A stretch of DNA of 64,000 bases from Copromyces sp. CBS 386.78. Its lineage: Eukaryota > Ascomycota > Sordariomycetes > Sordariales > Sordariaceae. Shown one piece after another: positions 35,910 to 45,909 of the stretch; positions within the stretch are counted from its first letter, which is position 1; every line of letters begins with the position of its first letter. The position numbers were made by a program, and so were the translations under genes. The notes under the pieces were generated by a model that saw only the letters and a list, made by a program, of their open reading frames with translations, searched no databases and was not told the origin of the DNA. The stretch covers positions 248,001 to 312,000 of the forward strand of contig MU839103.1 of NCBI GenBank assembly GCA_030685235.1. The letters are read 5' to 3'.

Positions 35910-37194
35910 TTGCCTTTGCCACGTTATGATATGTGTTTACGGGTTGGCATGGAAGGACTGGCGTGTAAGGGCGTGAAAGGAAAGGGTCAAGCGGGCGGCG
36001 ATTGTGGTTTTATCAGTTTCCATTACGGGTACCTTGGATGCTTGACCGCGTGCATTGCACAGCGAGTTTTTGGTGTTTGTGTGCGACATCCTTTTCGGTT
36101 CATGTTTCTTAGGTCATTGGTGTTCTTGGATACGGTACGGCATGGTTTATCCATATATCATATTTTGCATATATGTGAACAACATATGGTGGAGAGGGTG
36201 AGCAAAGCTTTTCTTGATTTACGGCGATATGAGGACCTCGATCGGGACCGACGGATACACCCTGGAGGGTGCCTGCCAGAACAAGACAACCGCGCACCTG
36301 CCTCCTGGCCTTCAACAATGTGGAAGGGAGGCATGTATATACGGAAGGTGCATCCCATGGTGAGAAGGAGGCTGTCAACAGAGCGCGGGGCAGAAGGAAG
36401 GATCACGAAGGGGAAAGAAGGGTACCTTATGCACTCGGGCAAGGAAGGAGCAATTCAGAAGAATAAGCCGGACAGCTGCTCCGAAGTCTGGCTGGCGCCC
36501 AGAATCGTGTATGTGTGGGATGCCTGGCTCCCCGGCTCTAGGCTCTTCTCTCGTTCATCAACCCATCTCAAACCTGCCGGTTCTTCGGATCTCTCCATCG
36601 GTTCCTTCTCCTTATCGAGACACTTCGTTCGCACCATGCGAATGGCCTCACCGGCAGGCAACTGATTCTGCCATTGTTGACCGCTATCCTGACCCAGTCA
36701 CATTGTTGCCGGCCGGCAGCGGGACGGGCGGCTAGAACGGCAACAACCCCGGTTCAACGTCATAGGCCGCAATATTCCAGCGATGGAATGAGAGCTGTCA
36801 AGGTTTTGTTCACTTGTGTAACTCGGGCAACCAACTAACAAACCAACAGTACATACAGGGATATCATTCAATCTGAACAAGTCCTCGACTTCAAAAGTTC
36901 AGCTAACAATGCCCTCATAACAGTGAGCTTGAATCTGACTTGTAATATGAGCGGCTCCAGTCTCCACAGGACACGTTGAATGGTCAGTTATTACAGCGCA
37001 TACTCACATTTTGACCCAAAGCTGTCAACAACCCCTCTTCCTCAGCCCACATTTTGGACCCCTCGATACGAATTAAAGAAAAAAAGTTCAGACCTCATTT
37101 GGGTTTAAAACCCAAAACACCACCGGATGTAAACAAACCTCTTCTGGTGATACAATCACAACCTCTAGGCCCTTGACACCATCGGCTTGTCAAG
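35910..37194. other. Intergenic, no gene supported
   Basis: A long open frame follows directly after the Iml2-like stop codon (35910-36665) but lacks an initiating context and domains, and most likely lies in the 3' untranslated region. Nothing else was recognised. Confidence 0.5.
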
Positions 37195-38541
37195 ATGGCC
37201 TCCCTTTTAAACCTCCCCTTCGTCTCCTACTTCCTCCCGTCCTCCATGACGGCCTGGTCCACCTCCCTCAACCTTTTGTTTTTCTACATGACCTGGACAA
37301 CGTTGGTCCTCAGCCAATCCCCCTTCAAGCTCGAGATCCTCGGCACGCTCGCCATCCGCCTCGCCTTCTGGCTCTTACCTTCTCTGGTGTTTCTCGTCTT
37401 CGACACGCTCTGCCCGGGCATCTCCGTCTCGCTCAAGTACAAGGGCGCCGTCGATTTGCAAGATCGCGATGTCCGCACGCACGCCCGCCTTATCGGCCTG
37501 GGGGTGCTCAACCTCTTGGCCTCGACCGCCGTCCAAGCTCTTATTTCGTTTGGGCTCGGCACCCTCCTCAAGGATCCAGTCTACAGAACGACTACCACCC
37601 TGCCGTTGCCGTGGCAGATGGCCAAACATATCGCTATCTTGTATTTCCTGCGCGAGGTTTTGACGTATTCTATCCATCGCTTTGTTCTGCACTCGCACCA
37701 GGACTCAAAGCGCGGCTCCTCATCAGTCGCCAACCGTCTCACGAACTTGCACATCCGCTACGCCCACGCCAATAGCCTTCCCCCCAACACCACCACCTCT
37801 TCGTCGTCCCTTCAGCCATCCCAGCCAACAGCCTTCACCCTCTTCGCCGACCACCCCATCCCCTCCCTCCTCCATCGTTTCGTCCCTCTCTACCTCCCTC
37901 CCCTCTTGCTCGCCCTCTCCTTCCACATCTCCCCGCTTCTTGTACCATACCTCCCCATCTCGGCCATCCCCAGCTCCACGCATCACCTACATCTGCTGAC
38001 GCTGCATTTGTTTACGGTGCTGGTTACTTTGGAAGAGACGCTGAGCTTGGCGGGGTACACAACACTTTTGACCCTGGTTCCTATCCCGGGAATATTGCTG
38101 GGAGGAGTAGCAAAACGGCAAGGGAGACATTTCGGAACACCCGAAGGTATGGGTTATAAGGGAGGGAGAAGTGGAAACTTTGGTGCTTGGGGAGTGGTGG
38201 ATTTGGTCTTGGGCACGAGACTGCTGAAGGATGAAAGTAAGGAGGGAGGGGTTGTTGTCGAGGGTGAGAAGGGAAGTGCTGGTGCTAGGAAGAGCAGAAG
38301 TAAGGCTGCGGCTGGGGGTGGTGATGCTGCTCCTGCCAGGAAGACCAGGACTAGCTCAAGGAGACAGAGGGAGGACTTGAGCAAGTCGCTGGAGGATGAG
38401 ATTAAGCAAGTGGTTGAGGGACTGAGGGAGGTCGGAGAGGGGTTTGCGGATGGGATTAAGGAGTTTGGGGAGGGGATGGGGGTGAGGAGGAGTGGGAGGA
38501 TTAGGGAGAGGAGTAGTAGGGCTGGGTCGGTGATGAGGTGA
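37195..38541 (+). CDS. Fatty-acid-hydroxylase/sterol-desaturase-like membrane protein with degenerate histidine boxes
   Basis: Single exon, 448 residues, several hydrophobic helices in the first 310 residues (LLFFYMTWTTLVL, LAFWLLPSLVFLVF and others). The histidine-box region is recognisable: YSIHRFVLHSHQ near 160, LHIRYAHANSLPP near 185, EETLSLAGYTTLL near 283 and a GNFGAWGVVDLVLGT ending near 345. In active members the second and third boxes are HxxHH; here they read LHIRYAH and RQGRHF, so most di-iron ligands appear missing. The last ~100 residues are hydrophilic and Lys/Arg-rich, which is unusual. Probably an ER protein; catalytic activity is doubtful. Confidence 0.75.
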   Translation: MASLLNLPFVSYFLPSSMTAWSTSLNLLFFYMTWTTLVLSQSPFKLEILGTLAIRLAFWLLPSLVFLVFDTLCPGISVSLKYKGAVDLQDRDVRTHARLIGLGVLNLLASTAVQALISFGLGTLLKDPVYRTTTTLPLPWQMAKHIAILYFLREVLTYSIHRFVLHSHQDSKRGSSSVANRLTNLHIRYAHANSLPPNTTTSSSSLQPSQPTAFTLFADHPIPSLLHRFVPLYLPPLLLALSFHISPLLVPYLPISAIPSSTHHLHLLTLHLFTVLVTLEETLSLAGYTTLLTLVPIPGILLGGVAKRQGRHFGTPEGMGYKGGRSGNFGAWGVVDLVLGTRLLKDESKEGGVVVEGEKGSAGARKSRSKAAAGGGDAAPARKTRTSSRRQREDLSKSLEDEIKQVVEGLREVGEGFADGIKEFGEGMGVRRSGRIRERSSRAGSVMR

Positions 38542-40574
38542 GGTGGTGGATTTCGGATGATGGATGGGCGATAGACAAGACATGACTTTGTCCGATGATG
38601 AATGACTTTTTACGACTGGGAGGTATTGTTTTTGGAAAAGTTTGGTACATGGTCTCCTTGGATATCCGGCGGTGGAGGTTTTCGGCCTTGGTTCGGTTTG
38701 TTTTTGCCTGTCTTCCCAAAGTTCACCCAGATAGACGGTCTCTTACGCAGAGATAGATATCGCGATGATATCAGCGATGTCCACACCTCGCAGACGCCAG
38801 ACGTCATAACCCCCTCTCATGCCAAGTTCGACGAAAGGTGGTCCAAGCAGTCAGAAGCACATCACAATAGCTTCCCATGCTCTCCTGTGGCCTATGCCCC
38901 TCTTGTTCGAATCCCGAAACTCCCCCACTAAAACCGAGCTGTGATCATAATGAACAGTGTTGGGAACAAGAGCCCAATCTCGGGTAGCCTTCCCACCCCA
39001 TTCATTATTCGTCTCGTCTCGTCTCTTCTTGTCTCGTTCCTGGTTCCTGGTCCCGCGCGGCCGTGGGAACGGGGTTCGAGCACAGGCCGCCGGTAATAAT
39101 GGACGGAAGTGGGAATTGATCTGGGTTGGTGTATGGGTGGTGAGCAAGGGTTTCCTGGTTGGGAACTTTGGGGGACATGGCACGCATGGTGCGGTTCCTT
39201 TTCGACTTTCGAGTTGTTGCTTTTTTACCGTTCGAGGGAGGCTGGAGGTCGGTAGGCGGGCAGATTATGTGTAGTAAATTCTGGTAATTGTATGCGTTGA
39301 GGCAGATATCGTTACCATGCTCAAACGGCGATACTGAGCTTCATGTTGTGATCGCTTACCTACCCTACATCCTTCTGCTCCTCCTTATTTGTAACACGGC
39401 CATCATCCGTCATATCAACAAGGAACCCAAAACCGGGAAATTTGTTCCACCCGCCCTTCCAGAAGCTTTCTCTCTCTGGGGCGAACGGGTTCAGGTCCGG
39501 TGGGTTGAAGCTTAAGCCACTTGTTCCAGGGGTCCTGGCCGTCCAGGGCATGTTATCCACGTCAAAGTACCCATGCTACCGAGAGGAGTAAGAAAAGAGG
39601 TTGCACCTCATTTTGTTCGCCTTACCTTGTAGGTACACCTCGTACCGTTCGTTCGTTCGTTCGTTCCTTGATGTCCCTTGATGTTGCATCCCGACTATCC
39701 GAGGGGGGAAATGTGAATAGCACATGTATATACATACCTGAGCTTTTATCCAAATCAGGAAGTGGCACTCCCAATGTCTCGGAACAGATTCAACACAATG
39801 GTACGTAGCTCCAAGATCGCGGAGAAAACCAGCCCAGCGTAGGCCAGGCTGCATCTCACATCTCAAGAGCCTAAAGGCTAGGGCCCAAGGGGTTGGGACT
39901 TGGGAAAGTGGATTTGGACATGGACAAAAAGTGACAGAAAAAAAAAAGGGATGAATGATTGGAGGCGGTGGTCCAAAAAGAGAATACCTTATTCAGGGGC
40001 AGCACGAGGTTTCAGTGGAGGGGTCGGTGTGCCAAGATATTTAGATAAGTCCCTGCGTTCTTTGAGGTTCTTTGCGAGCTTTCCCAGACGGGAATCTTCC
40101 CCCGGTGGTGATACCAGATCCAATTTCCGTGGTTGAAGTTCATTCCATGTTAGTGAGTTATGTGGTGGGAAGTGGGAGACACTAACAGACTGGCGCACCA
40201 GGGTTGGAGATCGGATGTGGGAGAGCTCTTGCTGGGCTTCCATTTGGAGTTCTGTGCGCACTGTTTCCAAGTCTTTGGAAGTCTGAATCATCCCAGTTTA
40301 GGTTGTCTTTTTCCTTTTTCGTTTCTCCAGCTCATCCTGTTGGATGATGTCTGACGAGTTGAGCAAAAGTCTTCAACCACAACAATGGAAAGCTACAACC
40401 TAGCACAAGGATTTTCCTGGTCCCCACCACCACCGGCGCTATTAGCGGTACCTGCAGCAGCATTGCAGCAACTGGAGCAACACAACGCTTTGAAATCTTG
40501 GAACCTAAAAAGAAGCATTCAAAATCATTGGAGCGCACATTGGAGGGTCACAAGGCAGCATTTCACTGCAACAG
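38542..40574. other. 2 kb region of uncertain content left of element 3
   Basis: No confident gene. Two minus-strand frames look protein-like: 39989-40291 (100 residues) and 39360-39560 (66 residues; preceded by a possible acceptor CTCTCGGTAG and followed by a possible donor GTAGGTAAGC). A (CGTT)5 microsatellite lies near 39645-39666. The region may hold a decayed or multi-exon small gene. Confidence 0.35.
39989..40291 (-). CDS. Possible small hypothetical protein
   Basis: ATG at 40291 (MIQTSKDLETV) opens a 100-residue frame with many charged residues, including RLGKLAKNLKERRDLSKYLG, and a proline-rich end. No family recognised; no intron needed. An in-frame stop lies directly upstream. Existence as a gene is uncertain. 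Confidence 0.25.
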   Translation of the reverse strand: MIQTSKDLETVRTELQMEAQQELSHIRSPTLVRQSVSVSHFPPHNSLTWNELQPRKLDLVSPPGEDSRLGKLAKNLKERRDLSKYLGTPTPPLKPRAAPE

Positions 40575-40636
40575 TTCCCACACTCAAACGCCTGGGCGTT
40601 TTCTTGGCATGAGGGGGTGGCACACATACACACACC
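40575..40636 (+). repeat. Element 3 left terminal inverted repeat
   Basis: Begins ttcccacactcaaacgcc and matches the reverse complement of 44904-44964 with only small differences in the innermost CA-repeat part. Confidence 0.85.
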
Positions 40637-40789
40637 GCTACTCAACCCGTAAATCCGTAAATCGTAACCTTTTACAACGATTTTTATATAGAATTAAAGT
40701 TCAAACTCTATACTTTTTCGTTTAAAGTAAATAAACCCATCGCAACAATACCTCACAAAACAATCCTCAAAAAACTCCCGCTAATTTAA

Positions 40790-43460
40790 AGCGGTTTCGT
40801 ACCCGAAGCGGTATAGCTTCGGTCCAATTCGACGAAAGTTATAACAAAACCGACTAGGAAGATCCTAGCGTAATAATAACAATTCCACTACGCGTATCCG
40901 CTCGCCCTAAAAAGAAGAGCCGTACCCTCGTCGAAGTTAAATAATCTACTAAAGTTATCGCCGCCCCTAAAAATAAGAAGAAAGCTACCCCTAAGAAGAA
41001 GGCGGCTCTTAAAAAGGCTACCCCTAAGTCGAAGAAGAGGAAGGAACCCGCTGCGCCCGAACCAGATTTACCTTCATCCCCTCCTATTTAGCGGGCCGCC
41101 ACCCCTATTAAATTCTCTAATAATAAGGATAAATTCTCTAACGACGACGAAATCGAATAAAAATTCCCTATCTGCTTTACCCCTAAGAAGAAAGCTCTCG
41201 AAACTTTATTTTACTATTTTAATAATAATAACGATAATAAAGTAACCTCCTTAATTAAGCCGACTACTTCTAAACTTTAACTTCGACCTATTTTTATATT
41301 ATTTACCCGTAAGCCGGCTATTCTAACTCTAACTCCGCCTCCTAAATTTATTTACCCTTTATTTATCTAAATATAATTTACTATTATAAATTCGTATATA
41401 TTCGTCGGTCGTAATAAACCGCCTACTATCGAAGATTGCAGTTTATATAAAGAGGTTAAAGTCGAATAAAATAATAGCGAATTTTACTTATAGTAATTTA
41501 GGACTAGCTTATTCAGGGAAATTAGAAAATTATAATTTAATTACATATAAAATATTATTAAAATAATTACAGCCATAAAGATAAAATATTAAACTTCCCT
41601 CTATAATATTTTATATATTATTACCGTATAAAATAATTATCGTGTTAAAATTATAATTTATAATAAAATTATCCCTAATAACGAATTTTTTAATATATAT
41701 AATAATATTAATTATAAAGCGGTTATAAAATCGTACTTTCATTATATTAGTCAATACTATACTTTCACTATATCTTTTAAATTTCAATTAATTAAACTAC
41801 CCGCTAACAAGCTAATAATACTCCCTCCTCCCTCGGTTTTAAATATACCTTTAATACTAACCCCTTTTCGTAACTTATTAAACCCCTTCGTTACTTAAAC
41901 GGTTACCCTCTAAATATAGTCTTCGTATAGCTTTCGTACCCTAAAGATGAAGAATAGCGTTAATACTAGGAAGAAAATTATTACTAATATAATATTATAA
42001 AAAATCGATCGTTTTAATAAATTAAACCGCAAACGAAAGGTACGTATAGGTAAAATTAAGATTAAAGGTACTGTATATTAAGAGTTCGTATAAATATAGA
42101 AGTATAATAACGGTTACCGCTACTATAATTATAATAAGGGTATCAATTACTAAATATATTATATTTTCGATAATAGTAATAATTATTATAACTTTACAAT
42201 TAAAAACGCGGGTAAGTAAGTTAAAACTATCTTTATAAATTTAATTACCGTATGAATACTGCCTAATCCAATATTATACAAAATAATTATAATAGAGAAT
42301 ACTACAAATATTATTAATAGCGGTAGTAATAATAGAAGAGGGAAGCGCGGTAATAATAATAATTTACCCGTTAATATTAATATCGTTAATAACGTTAATA
42401 ATAATAATAATAATATTAATATAAAGATTATAAATAATTTACTACAAACTACGCTAAAGAAGGATAATTTTAAAGGGCTATATCTACCTCTATACCCTTA
42501 CGTACCGTACCCCCTACTTTACTATCTACTATATTAATACTTCCCCCCTTACTTCCAGCCCCACTAACTCCTTTATCCTCCCTACCCCCTTTATACCACT
42601 AGCAATTCTATAACCATTACTATATTCGCTAGCGGTTACAATATATCTCGTCTCCTAACGCTTAATAAAGTAATAACTATCAATTCGGCTACGCCGTCTA
42701 AATACTAAACTATAACCTTCTATAAATAATTAACCGATTATAAAACTCTTACAATTAGGCGTACCAACCCCCCTCTTACTTTATTTATAACTATTATCAC
42801 TAACGGTAAGAAAATTCCGCGGATACCGCTATCGACCGTACTACTATCGGTAGCCGACGAAAGGGAAGAGGAGAGAAGGGAGGAATATAAAAAAGAAGAA
42901 GAAGAGAAGAGGTATAAGGAAAAATTAAAGAAATATAAAAAAGGGACTAAAAAATCCTCAATCCTTTATCTACCCCCGCTATAATCTTTCGGCTTATATT
43001 CGTTACTACTACCGCTTACCCTACTTAACTAATTAATATAAAAGTTCATTACTAAATTCTTTAAAACCTTTTATAAGGATTACTATATTAGGAAATTACC
43101 AAAATTAACGATAATATATAAAACTCTCATTACTCTACGAAAAAAGCTCTATAACCTAACGGCGCTAACCAATATATTCGTACTTAAAGAATAGCCGGCA
43201 ATATAATTTATATAGCTAGGCTTTTCGCCAAAACTCTATATAACGTTTAAAAATAATATTAAAAACTTCCTCAAATAAGAATACGCGGTACTAGTATTAC
43301 AATTAAACTATAGTAAATATACCTTCTACTTTTCTATTTTAATACTCTAATTAACTAATATATTAATTTAAATCTACAATTTAATATTATTTTCAAATTC
43401 AATATCTCTAAAGCTTTAACCTCTATAGCGGGCAACACTACCGCTAGCGGTCCCAACGAG
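40790..43460 (+). pseudogene. Accessory frame of element 3, RIP-broken
   Basis: A plus-strand frame with RIP-type stops shows a Lys-rich N-terminal region (APKNKKKATPKKKAALKKA, near 40950-41020), a central Lys/Asn-rich part and, near 42850-42950, a Glu/Lys-rich run (EEERREEYKKEEEEKRYKEK). From memory the central and C-terminal parts resemble an unnamed protein family common in ascomycete genomes, but this is not verified. Function unknown. Confidence 0.4.
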
Positions 43461-43699
43461 CGATAATTCGAACCAATACAATATATAATGAAAGAAGGGG
43501 GTTTCTAACACTTTAACATTATTATATAAATATATAGATCTAATATTTCTAGCATTTCTAGTATTAAATTACAATATAACCGACCCCCATCTCTAAATTC
43601 CCTAATACTTTCTAAATTACACTACCGTCGCCTAATTATATTATTAATCTGCCTAAACTCTTCCAACTCCTTAATATACATCGTTATATAATCTTTATT

Positions 43700-44640
43700 T
43701 ATATTATTAATATCCTCTATCGATAACTTCGTATTTTTAAAATAACTACAAATCTATTTAATATAATACTTAACCGTTATCGCTATCCAACGTAGAAAAG
43801 TAAGAAATTCGCTATTAAATATACTATTGCCACCCTCGTTACTATATACACGTTTTATATACTTTTTAAAATTACTAAAATACACTTCAATTAAATTAAA
43901 TTCTAAAGAGTATAATAGTAAATACTAAAATAATATACTAATTTTCGCGTACGCGTAATATTTTTTGTTATAAGGATATTAATTAACGTTATTTATTACT
44001 AAAATACTATTATAACTAAAGAAAAGGTTTATTTAAAGGAATAATTTCTTCTCTAATTATATTATAAAATTAAAAATATTTATCGTACCCTTAAAAACTA
44101 ATAACTCGAATATACTATTAACCAATATACCCGAAAGGAAATAATACTATTTACTACGTTCTAACGTACTTATTAACACTATAATAGCGCTACAAGGTAC
44201 CTATCTAATATAATAAACTCTATTTCGTTAATCTATACTAAACTTATTATAAAAGACGAATATTTCTATAATAAATAATAATATTTTTATTATCTACTCT
44301 ACTACTAATTAAAACTACTATTATACTATTTTAAACGCTAATTTCTTCTTCTTCTAATACTCCTAACGAAAGTACCGCTGTATAATTTCAATCGATATAT
44401 ATATATCGTAATTGTTAACAAAGAATTCGCATATTTCGTCGAAATACATATTTAATTTTAAAATTAATAAATCGATAACCTCCTACTTAATATTAAAAAC
44501 GGCTATTCTAATATAGAATCAATACAACGACCTACTTCTATCGCCTATATAAGGAGCTTTCTAATATTCTAAAATACTCGAATCGGTAAAAACGGCTTGC
44601 TAATAAAATCGAAATTACATTTATATTTCTATATAGTACG
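43700..44640 (-). pseudogene. DDE_3 / Tc1-mariner-type transposase relic
   Basis: On the minus strand, read through TAA/TAG at former Gln codons, the frame shows the helix-turn-helix linker and YFDEICEFFVNNYDI near 44450, then LERSKQYYFLSGIL followed by VFKGTINIFNFII (about 44160-44050), VINN in place of the VMDN catalytic motif near 43990, and FQYLLLYSLEFNLIEVYFS near 43900, corresponding to the family signature YLPPYSPDFNPIE. The order and spacing are those of DDE_3 endonucleases. Inactive through RIP. Confidence 0.8.
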
Positions 44641-44903
44641 CAAATATATACCTATAATAATAACGATATTACGAAGAGGCTCGCCGCTATAAAGCATTAA
44701 GTTTACGAGCGCCTTCTAATTATTATTAATATAAGCCACCATTGCACTAGAATAATACAATAAAAGATAGAATCAACAATAAGAACGAATGCGAGCGATT
44801 AAAGCGATCAAGATTATACGAAATTTGGTGTAGATTTCGTCGAGTTATAATGGGATACGATTAATCTATTCGCGGGATTGAGCCAGATTATCGATATATA
44901 TGT

Positions 44904-44964
44904 CGGTATGTGTATGTGCCACCCCCTCATGCCAAGAAAACGCCCAGGCGTTTGAGTGTGGGAA
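44904..44964 (-). repeat. Element 3 right terminal inverted repeat
   Basis: Reverse complement of 40575-40636; ends gagtgtgggaa at 44964 before GC-normal unique DNA. Confidence 0.85.
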
Positions 44965-45909
44965 AGGGACATGATTTGACAAGCACAAATCCCACTCTGA
45001 ACGGATCATCTTTTCATGATCCTAGTGTTTTCGCGAATTGCGTCCAATACCATTTCTCTTTTCGCTCTTTCACCCCCTCCCCTTGTGTGTAAGAAGAGCG
45101 ACCAGTCCGGGATTAGGATTCGTAGAGATTTCTACATGTGAGCCGGGGTGGTTGTTCAGATTCGGCGAGCCTCGATCTCTTTCTTGGGGGTTTGTCTGGA
45201 GACTTTGGAGACTTGTCCGGCACTCTTTTTCTCGCTCATCTTGCTGAGTCTAATCTCAATTCTTTTAGTTCCCTCCCGGACTTTTTTTCCTACCTACCTT
45301 CTATCGTCGTCTGTCGATATCGATATGGTCTGAGGAGGAAAAAGAACTCGCGCCTACGCTTCTTTCGCTCTCTCCCTCATCCCTCTCTCTCCCACTCTAC
45401 CTGTTCGACAAACCATATCGACGACGCACTACGGTACCCGGTGCTTCGAATTGGCTTTACGAGAAGCTGATCGCACTCTAATCCCTCTTTAATACAGCAA
45501 CACTATTTTCTAACTCTTAATACTTATTTACCTAATACCCCCCCACGACGACAACCATCGACACATTCGACTTGTGACTCTTGCGGCGACTCGATCTCGA
45601 TTGGTTCTTACCACACAAAGCTTGCCATTCCATCCCAGGGGCACCTCATCGGCTCAGCCCAATCGCTTGGACGTGCCTGCAGACGCAAAGTTGATTGCTT
45701 GCTTATGCAGCCTCAGCTACCTGCACCGGGATAAGGTCATGGTCCAGAAAGCCGGGAGTCCAGTGCAAGCCAAACTACTACCACCTCTAGGCACGAGAGA
45801 TCGACGAACCATACAGCGACTGTGAGACAATCCAATATACGCACCACCCGCCATAAGCAAACCACGGAACCCGCCATCCTCGTCGTCGTCGACCCTTTGA
45901 GTGGAAATA
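44965..45909. promoter_or_regulatory. Leader/promoter region of the alpha/beta hydrolase gene
   Basis: GC-normal, pyrimidine-rich in 45220-45420 (several ctctctcccac and tttttcctacc tracts). Open frames here are short and without motifs; some may act as upstream ORFs. No separate gene is supported. Confidence 0.4.

Larger units (their letters stand above)
40575..44964 (-). mobile_element. Element 3: RIPed Tc1/mariner-type (DDE_3) DNA transposon with accessory ORF
   Basis: A 4.4 kb AT-rich block bounded by ~60 bp nearly identical inverted repeats (40575-40636 and 44904-44964). The minus strand near the right end carries a DDE_3 (IS630/Tc1/mariner) transposase relic; the plus strand carries a long accessory frame in the left two thirds. 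No clear target duplication was found: the expected TA is absent at both ends. RIP mutations fill the interior but spare the inverted repeats. Confidence 0.75.

Noticed and set aside
35910..36665. 251-codon open frame directly after the Iml2-like stop
   Set aside because: Begins immediately after the stop codon, uses a non-ATG start, has no domain or biased composition; most likely 3' UTR.
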